From positions 1 through 64,000 of the forward strand of contig JAJEAU010000019.1 in the NCBI GenBank assembly GCA_022824185.1: 64,000 nucleotides of DNA, written 5' to 3'. A program made the position numbers and the translations under genes. Source of the DNA: Dehalococcoidia bacterium (GTDB taxonomy: Bacteria; Chloroflexota; Dehalococcoidia; Lucifugimonadales; Lucifugimonadaceae). The notes beneath the pieces are model-generated. The model ran no database searches. It worked only from the letters and a program-made list of their open reading frames with translations, and was not told where the DNA came from. Positions 8,695-15,656 of the stretch are shown one piece after another; position 1 is the first letter of the stretch, and each line of letters begins with the position of its first letter.

Positions 8695-10161
8695 ATGGCA
8701 GGAAACGATCTGTTTCTGAACTACGTTAACGGGCAATGGGCGACGGCGTCGACTGGGCAGGTTTCCCAGAGCACGAACCCCGCCAACTTGGACGACGTGA
8801 TTGGTGATTTCCAAGCATCCAGCGCTATGGACGTCGAAAACGCGGTGGGCATTGCGCACGAAGCTGGACGGACTTGGGGATCGATGTCGGCGCTGGCGCG
8901 TGGCGGCTACCTCTTGGCCGCAGCAGACCATTTGAATGCCAATGCCGAACGATATGCTCAGGCGATCACTCGAGAGAGCGGCAAAGCGATTTTGGAGGCG
9001 CGGGGCGAAGTCGGGCGAGCGGTTGCTTTGTTGCAGTATTTCGGTGTCGAAGGATCTAATCCGGTGGGCGATGTCGTGCCGTCGGTCGATCCGAACATCC
9101 TTCTCTACACAAAGAGGGTTCCGATCGGAGTGGTTTCGTTGATCACGCCTTGGAACTTCCCGCTGGCGATTCCGATATGGAAGATGGCACCTGCCTTGGT
9201 GTATGGGAACACGATCGTGCTCAAGCCTGCATCCGCGACGCCGCACCTCGGCGTGCTGATTGCTGAGATGTGGGAAGCGGTCGGATTGCCGCCTGGGGTG
9301 TTCAACTTGGTGACTGGATCGGGTGGCGCCGTGGGTGATGCGTTGGTGAGTTCGGATGGCGTGGCGGCGGTTTCATTCACAGGCTCGACCCCTATCGGCA
9401 TGGGGATCGCCGCATCAGCGGCGAGCAGAGGCGTGAAGTTCCAGCTCGAGATGGGCGGTAAGAACCCGGTGATTGTGATGCCGGACGCCGATCTTGAGCA
9501 GGCTGCGCAGGTAACGGTTGACGGCGCGATGAAGTACTCCGGTCAGAAATGCACGGCGACTTCTCGGGCGATCGTGATCGGTAATGTGCTCGAGGACTTC
9601 ACCGACCTTGTGGTCGAGAAGACTGCGGCACTCGCGGTGGGTCCCGGAGCAGAAGAGGAATCGGTTGTCGTGCCGGTGATTGATGAAGCTTCACGGCAGA
9701 ACATCGTGAAATCGGTAGAGCGCGGCGTACGCGACGGCGGAAATGTGCTCACTGGCGGAGGCGTTCCTTCGGGTCGGTCGTACGACAACGGGACCTACGT
9801 GCAACCAACCGTGTTATCAAAGGTTTCGCCCACCGATTTTGTTGCGTGTGAGGAAATCTTTGGTCCCGTGTTGGGGATTATTCCCGCGGCGGATATCGAT
9901 GATGCGATCGGAATTGCGAACGATGTGCAGTACGGTCTCAGCGCCGGCATATTCACGCGGAACTTGAATGCGGCGATGCAGTTCGCGGATCGGATAGAGG
10001 CGGGGATCGTGAAAGTGAACGGTGAAACTGCTGGTGTCGAACCCCAGGTCCCATTCGGAGGAATGAAAGCGTCGAGCAGCGGTTCCCGTGAACAGGGCAA
10101 GGCGGCGATCGAGTTCTTCACCGAGACGAAGACGATCTATGTGAACCAAAGCGCTAGCTGA
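8695..10161 (+). CDS. NAD(P)-dependent aldehyde dehydrogenase (succinate-semialdehyde dehydrogenase-like)
   Basis: A full-length cytoplasmic ALDH, 488 aa, oxidising an aldehyde to the acid. Conserved residues are all visible: N154 in TPWNF, K177 in LKPAS, E252 in LEMGGKN and catalytic C286 in SGQKCTA. The SGQKCTATSRAIV context is common in ketoglutarate or succinate semialdehyde dehydrogenases. An in-frame TTG lies just before the ATG at 8695. A GGAAG ribosome binding site 8 bases before the ATG favours the ATG. Substrate assignment is tentative. Confidence 0.9.
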   Translation: MAGNDLFLNYVNGQWATASTGQVSQSTNPANLDDVIGDFQASSAMDVENAVGIAHEAGRTWGSMSALARGGYLLAAADHLNANAERYAQAITRESGKAILEARGEVGRAVALLQYFGVEGSNPVGDVVPSVDPNILLYTKRVPIGVVSLITPWNFPLAIPIWKMAPALVYGNTIVLKPASATPHLGVLIAEMWEAVGLPPGVFNLVTGSGGAVGDALVSSDGVAAVSFTGSTPIGMGIAASAASRGVKFQLEMGGKNPVIVMPDADLEQAAQVTVDGAMKYSGQKCTATSRAIVIGNVLEDFTDLVVEKTAALAVGPGAEEESVVVPVIDEASRQNIVKSVERGVRDGGNVLTGGGVPSGRSYDNGTYVQPTVLSKVSPTDFVACEEIFGPVLGIIPAADIDDAIGIANDVQYGLSAGIFTRNLNAAMQFADRIEAGIVKVNGETAGVEPQVPFGGMKASSSGSREQGKAAIEFFTETKTIYVNQSAS

Positions 10162-10177
10162 TTCATCGGCTCGACGT

Positions 10178-10221
10178 TGACGGATCCCGTCATGAACTTG
10201 GTGGAATCGTCGAGCGATTCC
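10178..10221. terminator. two adjacent palindromes after the ALDH gene
   Basis: Two inverted repeats follow the aldehyde dehydrogenase: TGACGG-ATC-CCGTCA at 10178-10192 and GGAATCG-TCGAG-CGATTCC at 10203-10221. Neither is followed by a long T run, so they could be a weak terminator or protein-binding sites upstream of the DUF1800 gene. Confidence 0.35.
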
Positions 10222-10314
10222 GTCGTGGCTGTTGCTTTGAAACATAACCTTCGTTAAGATTCGCTGATAAAGTTCACGATATTCAGACGAGAGTGGAAGC
10301 CAAGAGGAAAAAAG

Positions 10315-11724
10315 ATGGTACTTGCGCAAACCCATACCGACTTGGATTTGGTCGCTCACCTTCTGCGCCGCGCCGGGTTTGGTGCCGATCAGGCCGAGAT
10401 CGAACGCTACGCTGAGAAGTCGTACGACGAGATTGTTGACGATCTCGTCCACCCTGAGCGTTTCCCACAAGTTGAGGATGACGTTTTGGGGCGTTTCTAC
10501 CCCCATCTCGCAGCGAACAAGGACAACGGCGCTGTGTGGAATGGCAGGTGGATGTTCAGGATGGTTAACACTGAACGTCCATTGGAAGAGAAGATGACGC
10601 TGTTTTGGCATGGGATATTGGCGACCGGGTGGACGAAGAGCGAACACACGCCGAGCATGGTGAATCACATGCAGATGCTCCGCGACAACTGCTTGGCCAA
10701 CTTCCGCACGATTCTGTTGGAGCTGTCGAAAGATCCGGCGATGATCTTCTGGCTTGACAATAATGAGAACCACGGCGTCTCGATCAACGAGAACTATGGA
10801 CGTGAGATTCTCGAGTTGTTCTCGATGGGCATCGGCAACTACACCGAGGACGACATCAAAAATGCTGCCAGGGCATTCACTGGTTGGACGTTCACGCAAC
10901 CGTTGCCGCTTTATCCATTTGGCCACTTCGAAGCGGAGTTCGTATACCGCGAGGAAGACCACGATGCTGGCGAGAAGGAGTTTCTGGGGCACAAGGGCAA
11001 CTTCAATGGCGAGGACATAATCGATATCATCGCCAGGCAAGAGGCGACGGCTAGGTTCATAGCACGGCACCTTTACACGTTCTTCGTTGCGGATGAGCCG
11101 CAGGTTCCGGCATGGAGCATCCAAGAGCCAAACGATCCCGAAGCGATCCAGATTATGGTCGATGCGTGGATGGAATCTGATGCCGATATCCGCCATGTAG
11201 TGAGCACAATGCTGAAGTCTGACTTCTTCAAGAACGCTCGGATGAAGCGAGTGAAGTCACCGACCAACTTCGTTTCGAACGTCGTCAAGATTTCTGGCGA
11301 TTACCGAGAGGTCGATGTTGGCTTGGAGTCTTTCCAAGGGACGCTCGTCGCGATGGGTCAGACCCTCATGGATCCGCCATCCGTCGAAGGCTGGCACACC
11401 GGTAAAGAATGGATCGACGGAGGCACTCTCACTGAGCGTGTCAACTTCGCGATCGATACTCTTAACGACGCCTCGAAACCAGGCGTGCGCAACATCATCG
11501 AAGCCGTCCGCGATTTGGACGAACCGCGGACCGGTGAAAAAGTCGTGGAAGTCGTGCTGCAGCACCTCTGCCGGTTGGTCGTGGACGAGGCGTCGTTCGA
11601 TGCGCTCGTCGAACACGCTTACGAAGGCGGGGACATCGACTTTGAGAATGAAGAGGAGAGCGAAGAACGCATCCTGAGATTGATCACCCTCGCGGTTTCG
11701 ACACGCGAGTTCCAGTTTGAATAG
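10315..11724 (+). CDS. DUF1800 family protein
   Basis: A 469-aa protein of the DUF1800 family. It shows the family's LLRRAGFGAD opening, the MTLFWHGILATGWTKSE segment, the YGREILELFSMGIGNYTEDDIKNAARAFTGWTF core, and the C-terminal PSVEGWHTGKEWID motif. No signal peptide is visible, although many relatives are exported. GAGGAAAA precedes the ATG. The function of DUF1800 is not established; it is very often found next to DUF1501, as here, and the pair is thought to handle a surface or periplasmic substrate. Two bicistronic genes follow in the same direction. Confidence 0.88.
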   Translation: MVLAQTHTDLDLVAHLLRRAGFGADQAEIERYAEKSYDEIVDDLVHPERFPQVEDDVLGRFYPHLAANKDNGAVWNGRWMFRMVNTERPLEEKMTLFWHGILATGWTKSEHTPSMVNHMQMLRDNCLANFRTILLELSKDPAMIFWLDNNENHGVSINENYGREILELFSMGIGNYTEDDIKNAARAFTGWTFTQPLPLYPFGHFEAEFVYREEDHDAGEKEFLGHKGNFNGEDIIDIIARQEATARFIARHLYTFFVADEPQVPAWSIQEPNDPEAIQIMVDAWMESDADIRHVVSTMLKSDFFKNARMKRVKSPTNFVSNVVKISGDYREVDVGLESFQGTLVAMGQTLMDPPSVEGWHTGKEWIDGGTLTERVNFAIDTLNDASKPGVRNIIEAVRDLDEPRTGEKVVEVVLQHLCRLVVDEASFDALVEHAYEGGDIDFENEEESEERILRLITLAVSTREFQFE

Positions 11725-11778
11725 AAAGCAACGCGGGCTCAACCGAGTCAGAGCGACGAGCGAATCGGAGCAACTGAA

Positions 11779-12951
11779 ATGGCAATGAACGGCAACGGAA
11801 ACGGTACGAACGGGAAGCACAAGGATCCCGTGCTAGTCGTGATCCAGCTGTCCGGCGGCAACGACTTCATGAATACGGTTATCCCGTATACCGAAGGGGT
11901 TTACTACGATGTCCGACCCCTCGTCGGAATGCCGGAAGACAAGGTGATACCGATCACCGAGAAACTAGCTTTCCATCCCAATGCCGGGGCTCTCAAGGAA
12001 ATATGGGACGAAGGCAAGGTAGCGATCATTCAGGGCATCGGTTACGAGAACTCGAGCCGGTCGCATTTCCGCGCGATGGACATCTGGCACACGTGCGAGC
12101 CGGACACCATCGCCACCGAAGGCTGGTTGGCCAAGGTCATCCGCGAGATGGATCCTGACGGCGAAAACCCCGTGACCGCGGTGAATTTCGGTCGTGGATT
12201 GCCGCGTGCGTTGGCTGCCCCTAACGTCACAGCAACATCGATTGGCGACCTCGACAACTACGGTCTGATGTCGAGTATCGAGGTCACGGATGAACGTGAC
12301 GAAAATCTCGAGATCTTTAAGAGGATGTACACGCCTGCCGTGGGCTCTGGGCTCGTGATGGACTATCTCGGTCAAACGGGTCGCGACGTGCTCAAAGGCG
12401 CGGACATGCTCTCAGTTGCTCCGCAGATGTACAAGTCGAACGTCGAGTACGCCGACAACCCGATCGCACAGGCGCTTCGAGATGTGGTTCGGGTCCATAC
12501 AGCGAACCTCGGCACCCGCATTTTCTACACGAATCACTTGGGCTACGACCACCACGCTCAGGAAGTCCCGGCTCACAACAAGCTGATCGGCGAATTGTCG
12601 GAAGCGATACGAGACTTCATGCAGGATCTGCGCGATCACGATGCTGCGGACGAGGTTACGATCTTGGTCTTCACCGAGTTTGGTCGGCGCATCAAGGACA
12701 ACGGTTCGGGGACCGACCATGGTTCCGGCGGCGGCGCGTTCCTGATCGGTGAGCATGTCAAGGGTGGGCTCTATTCCGAGTACCCGCCGCTCGACAGGCC
12801 GAGTTGGTTGAACGACGAAGACCTGCGGCACACCTACGACTTCCGCGGGATGTATGGCACGATCTTGGAGCAATGGTTCGGTCTAGATCCTGTGCCGATT
12901 GTTGGTGGGAGTTTCGAACAGCTCCAACCGTATGAGAAGACGTTGGTCTGA
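11779..12951 (+). CDS. DUF1501 family protein
   Basis: A 390-aa DUF1501 protein (alkaline-phosphatase/sulfatase-like fold). It opens with a Gly/Asn-rich stretch, then VLVVIQLSGGNDFMNTVIPY, with the metal-ligand-like SGGND motif. Other family marks are FHPNAGALKEIWDEGKVAIIQGIGYENSSRSHF, the H in GYDHHA, and EFGRRIKDNGSGTDHGSGGG near the end. No twin-arginine or Sec signal is seen at this start, unlike many homologues. It lies 54 bases downstream of the DUF1800 gene and 42 bases upstream of an NHL-repeat gene, forming a likely operon. Confidence 0.88.
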   Translation: MAMNGNGNGTNGKHKDPVLVVIQLSGGNDFMNTVIPYTEGVYYDVRPLVGMPEDKVIPITEKLAFHPNAGALKEIWDEGKVAIIQGIGYENSSRSHFRAMDIWHTCEPDTIATEGWLAKVIREMDPDGENPVTAVNFGRGLPRALAAPNVTATSIGDLDNYGLMSSIEVTDERDENLEIFKRMYTPAVGSGLVMDYLGQTGRDVLKGADMLSVAPQMYKSNVEYADNPIAQALRDVVRVHTANLGTRIFYTNHLGYDHHAQEVPAHNKLIGELSEAIRDFMQDLRDHDAADEVTILVFTEFGRRIKDNGSGTDHGSGGGAFLIGEHVKGGLYSEYPPLDRPSWLNDEDLRHTYDFRGMYGTILEQWFGLDPVPIVGGSFEQLQPYEKTLV

Positions 12952-12993
12952 TCAACAGACTAAGCAGCAGAGAAAATCCGGGAGGGTTGAACC

Positions 12994-14052
12994 GTGAGTG
13001 AAAACGGTAATGGCTCGATGAACGGGACCAACGGCAGGCCGTATGCATTGTTGCGTGCCGGTTTCCCCTACTACACGACGCTGGGAATGCGCAGGGTAAC
13101 CACGTATCCGATGGACTTGGTGATAGGGGACGAAGATCGGCTGTACGTCCTAAACCGGTCAGACGGTCAGGGCGGGCAGATTCGGCGAATCAACTGGGAC
13201 GATGACGATTTGGACATCTTTGGTTCCGGTTTCGTATGGCCGGTCCAGATGATCCGCGACGCAGACGAGAATTGTTACGTCTCGGACGAGGGCAACCACA
13301 CGATTACGGTGTGGCGGCCTTCTGATGGTGAGAAGCTAGACACTTGGGGGGCGCATGGCAGCGAGCCCGGGCAGCTGAATCGTCCATCAGGGATTGCGTG
13401 GGACAACGACGGCGACATGCTCGTCGTAGACACGATGAATCACCGCGTTCAGAAGTTCACGGCGTCTGGCGAGCACGTCAGCGGATTTGGGTTTGGGGAG
13501 TTTGGGACTGGGGATGGGCAGTTCAACATGCCTTGGGGTGTGGGCGTCGACCCATTTGATGGATCGATCTACGTATCCGACTGGCGAAACGACCGCCTTC
13601 AGAAGTTTGATTCAGACGGAAATCACATTTGGACCGTCGGATCGAGCGGCGACGACATTGGTCAGTTCAATCGGCCCGCAGGTGTGACGGTTGACCGCCA
13701 TGGCGATGTTTACGTCGCCGACCGAGGCAACCATCGCGTTGTGCAGTATGACTTCACAGGGCGGTACGTCGACCGGTTTATCGGCGACAGTGTGTTGTCA
13801 AAGAGCGGGAGGATCTACATCCTCTCAAGCACTACGGTGTTGCGCAACCGCGAGTCTGCTGAGTTAGAGGTAACCCGCAGGCTTCGCGGCCCCGCGATGT
13901 TGCGCTTCCACAACGACCCGAAACGTGGCGACCTGATGTACGTCGCTGATTTTGGATGCCACCGAGTTCAGGTTTATCGAAAAGAGTCGTACGAGCTGAC
14001 GCCGGAGCAAATCGCGCCGATACCGACGGCGCCGACTCTTTACACGGTGTAA
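12994..14052 (+). CDS. NHL-repeat beta-propeller protein
   Basis: A 352-aa protein made almost entirely of NHL-type repeats. Successive blades carry patterns such as PSGIAWDNDGDMLVVDTMNHRVQKF, here seen about six times with variants of 'G-x-x-x-V-x-D-x-x-N-x-R-V-Q'. The product should fold into a six-bladed propeller. The start is GTG at 12994 with GGGAGGG 8 bases upstream, which supports it. No signal peptide is visible. It closes the DUF1800-DUF1501-NHL gene group and probably acts with them as a binding scaffold, which is inference. Confidence 0.85.
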   Translation: MSENGNGSMNGTNGRPYALLRAGFPYYTTLGMRRVTTYPMDLVIGDEDRLYVLNRSDGQGGQIRRINWDDDDLDIFGSGFVWPVQMIRDADENCYVSDEGNHTITVWRPSDGEKLDTWGAHGSEPGQLNRPSGIAWDNDGDMLVVDTMNHRVQKFTASGEHVSGFGFGEFGTGDGQFNMPWGVGVDPFDGSIYVSDWRNDRLQKFDSDGNHIWTVGSSGDDIGQFNRPAGVTVDRHGDVYVADRGNHRVVQYDFTGRYVDRFIGDSVLSKSGRIYILSSTTVLRNRESAELEVTRRLRGPAMLRFHNDPKRGDLMYVADFGCHRVQVYRKESYELTPEQIAPIPTAPTLYTV

Positions 14053-14091
14053 CCAGACGTCGAGACGCCTGACTGAAATGGATAGGACTGG

Positions 14092-14508
14092 CTATTCCAG
14101 CCCCATCTTCTCTTCGATGCCAGCGAGGATTTCGCGAGCGATTTCGAGTGCACGTTCCGAGTCCAGTGCTTCGTAGGCTTCGCATGGTGCACCTCCGGGA
14201 AGACCCTGAGGGTAACGGGCGCCTGCGTAGTGATGGTCCAGCAGGCCAGCGACCGACTTGACGAATTCGAAGCTCTGGTCAAAGGCCTTGGCGTCCTCGC
14301 AGAGGTCTGCTAGAGAGTGCCCCCAGACGTGTTCGGCGCCGTGGTGATAGATAAATCCCACGACGGCTTTTTCTGACGCCTGATGGCATAGGAAACAGGC
14401 AAGGTCGTGTCTACCGGCCTGGGCATTCGCCTCTGCCGCATCTAAGTCGTGTCTGGCCTGCGTGAGCCAGCTGCGCGGGAGGCGTTCAAGTGATGAGTAA
14501 TCGGTCAT
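14092..14508 (-). CDS. HEPN domain protein
   Basis: A 138-aa all-alpha protein of the HEPN superfamily. The N-terminal WLTQARHDLDAAEANAQAGRHDLACFLCHQASEKAV matches the first two helices, with an R-x-x-x-x-x-x-x-H-type spacing in the G-R-H-D-L-A-C-F-L-C-H segment; HEPN RNases use an R-x4-6-H pair, so activity is uncertain. It lies 44 bases downstream of an MNT-fold gene on the same strand. Such HEPN/MNT pairs are often toxin-antitoxin or abortive-infection modules; this role is inference here. It converges with the NHL gene. Confidence 0.75.
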   Translation of the reverse strand: MTDYSSLERLPRSWLTQARHDLDAAEANAQAGRHDLACFLCHQASEKAVVGFIYHHGAEHVWGHSLADLCEDAKAFDQSFEFVKSVAGLLDHHYAGARYPQGLPGGAPCEAYEALDSERALEIAREILAGIEEKMGLE

Positions 14509-14552
14509 TTTGATCCTGACGATTGGGGGTTAGGCGAAGCGATCCGCGTCGC

Positions 14553-14894
14553 TCAATGAAGCTGGTCGCCATACTGCGATGCGCGGATCAGGACAGGGTC
14601 AACTTCGGCGAATTCGGCGAATTCCGTTTCGGTATAGACGTGGAATGTTGTGCCAACTGCCGGTCGGAGGTGAGAGACCCAGAAGTCTGGCCTTCGGTGA
14701 TAGGGCTCATCGGTGTCTTGGACGACGACAAGTTCGAGGATCGTGTCAGGTTTCGCGGGTTTACCACTTACGAGATCCCCGATGAGGATCAGTCGAGTCA
14801 TCCCGAGTTGGGGCATTTCTTCGGCGAAGCGTTGCAACTCGGCTTCGAGCATCTGCCTTCGCTGTCGGCCGAAGCCGAACATCATTGGGGACAT
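14553..14894 (-). CDS. nucleotidyltransferase-fold (MNT) protein with degenerate active site
   Basis: A 113-aa protein matching the small MNT partner of HEPN proteins: an N-terminal helix, then the strand LILIGDLVSGKPAKPDTILELVVV. Active MNT proteins carry G-S-x-A-R-G followed by S-D-x-D-L. Here the corresponding residues are G-D-L-V-S-G and D-T-I-L-E-L, so the serine and both metal-binding aspartates are not in their usual places and catalysis is doubtful. It is upstream of the HEPN gene in a likely two-gene operon. The upstream flank is a terminator for a separate RNA gene. The ATG is preceded only by a weak purine run. Confidence 0.65.
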   Translation of the reverse strand: MSPMMFGFGRQRRQMLEAELQRFAEEMPQLGMTRLILIGDLVSGKPAKPDTILELVVVQDTDEPYHRRPDFWVSHLRPAVGTTFHVYTETEFAEFAEVDPVLIRASQYGDQLH

Positions 14895-14950
14895 AGGAGT
14901 TCAGCGGTGCGATGACTAAGTGCGACTAAGGCTATCAGCCAGATGGACAT

Positions 14951-15240
14951 AAACAAAAAAGTAGGCGGGTGGCACCACCGGGACAGGTTCAAAAACCTAT
15001 CCGAGTGATGCCACCCGCCGGGAGGTGCCTCGACCTAGATCGGAGAGCACCCCTCATTCTCAATTCCGTAGCACAAAGAGCGAACTTCGTGCATGGAACG
15101 TCTTTGGGGGATCTCGCCTAAGTCGAGACACCTCTCATACGGCTATATGCCATTACCTAGACGTCCCTCCTTTCGTTTAGTGTCCGGCTCGTGGACCAAT
15201 TCCCACCGCCACGGTAAGCCGTAAGGTCAGGCTCACCGGC
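14951..15240 (-). ncRNA. unassigned structured RNA of about 290 nt
   Basis: No protein frame is convincing here, but the minus strand has a complete transcription unit: promoter TTGCAA-N16-TATAAT, many paired segments, and a 26-bp terminator. Helices I can pair by eye, in order: GGTGAGCC/GGCTTACC, CGTGG/CCACG, the long-range GGGACGTCT/AGACGTTCC that encloses ATGGC/GCCGT and TCTCG/CGAGA, then GCACGAAG/CTTTGTGC, then a GGGGTGC/GCACC-CC hairpin. I compared it with the conserved cores of RNase P, tmRNA, SRP RNA, cobalamin, SAM, TPP, FMN and T-box RNAs and found no match. It is flanked by a DUF5679 gene upstream and an MNT/HEPN pair downstream. Ends are estimated from the promoter and the T-tract. 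Confidence 0.6.
14955..15019 (-). terminator. very long intrinsic terminator of the structured RNA
   Basis: The arms at 14964-14989 and 14994-15019 form a 26-bp stem with a 4-nt loop. Eleven outer pairs are perfect; the inner part has one mismatch and three G-U pairs. On the minus strand the hairpin is followed within 3 bases by T6 (14955-14960) and more T. No T run follows on the plus strand, which fixes the direction. Confidence 0.85.
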
Positions 15241-15246
15241 ACGCTA

Positions 15247-15274
15247 ATTATACGGGACGGTCAGCGGATTGCAA
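15247..15274 (-). promoter_or_regulatory. sigma-70 type promoter of the structured RNA
   Basis: On the minus strand, -35 TTGCAA (15269-15274) and a consensus -10 TATAAT (15247-15252) are separated by 16 bases. Transcription would start near 15240. The site lies just after the stop codon of the DUF5679 gene and points toward the RNA. Confidence 0.7.
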
Positions 15275-15339
15275 GCAATCGTCGCGGTCCGCCAGTCGCC
15301 CTTGACTGCGCCGTTTTGCGGCGTCGGATTTCCGGCAGG

Positions 15340-15516
15340 CTATCCGATTTCCTTGGCGAGCGCTTCGGCGTCCGCGTTTGAGAGAATCCGGAATACCTTG
15401 TTGCCGGCGGGAGACGTTCCCTGTACAGCCTTACGACCGTTCTTCAGAGTCACGATCTCAGGGTTCTGAACCGGCACGTTGGCTTTTTCCTTCACCGAGT
15501 ACGCAGTGATTTCCAT
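15340..15516 (-). CDS. 58-aa DUF5679-like protein lacking the usual cysteines
   Basis: Small cytoplasmic protein. The translation begins MEITAYSVKEKANVPVQNPE and continues IVTLKNGRKAVQGTSPAG, then NKVFRI and an acidic/Ala-rich tail. This follows the DUF5679 pattern 'A-Y-C-V-K-C-K ... V-T-L-K-N-G-R-x-A-x-x-G-x-C-P-x-C-G-x-K-x-F-R-I', but the four zinc-binding cysteines are replaced by S, E, S and (by position) an A/G residue. Purine-rich GAGGTAGGAA directly precedes the ATG. Upstream are a TATAAT box and a 20-bp palindrome. Chloroflexota carry many DUF5679 proteins of unknown role; this one cannot bind zinc in the usual way. Confidence 0.8.
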   Translation of the reverse strand: MEITAYSVKEKANVPVQNPEIVTLKNGRKAVQGTSPAGNKVFRILSNADAEALAKEIG

Positions 15517-15549
15517 TTCCTACCTCGTTTCCTAATAGCAACGATGTCT

Positions 15550-15587
15550 CTGAGTTGAGTTCAACTCAGCTATGCGGGTAGATTATA
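15550..15587 (-). promoter_or_regulatory. TATAAT box and 20-bp palindromic operator before the DUF5679 gene
   Basis: On the minus strand a consensus -10 TATAAT (15582-15587) is followed by the palindrome CTGAGTTGA-GT-TCAACTCAG (plus-strand 15550-15569), with 9-bp perfect arms. The palindrome begins about 12 bases past the -10 box, over the expected start of transcription and early leader, a usual place for a repressor site. The -35 region is poor. A leader hairpin is the alternative reading. Confidence 0.55.
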
Positions 15588-15656
15588 GAAATCGGCCCGA
15601 AAAGTTGGGAAACACCCAGCGCAGTCATCAAGGGAATTGGCGTCAGTTTGGGCGTT

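Noticed and set aside
9817..11196. 459-aa open frame on the minus strand across the ALDH and DUF1800 genes
   Set aside because: It is the antisense of two well-supported genes, its protein is rich in R/H/L with no family pattern, and it has no ribosome binding site.
14951..15240. T-box riboswitch reading of the structured RNA
   Set aside because: The terminator arm holds GGGTGGC, which resembles a T-box core, but the full T-box motif with its following bases is missing and the next gene is not an aminoacyl-tRNA or amino acid gene.
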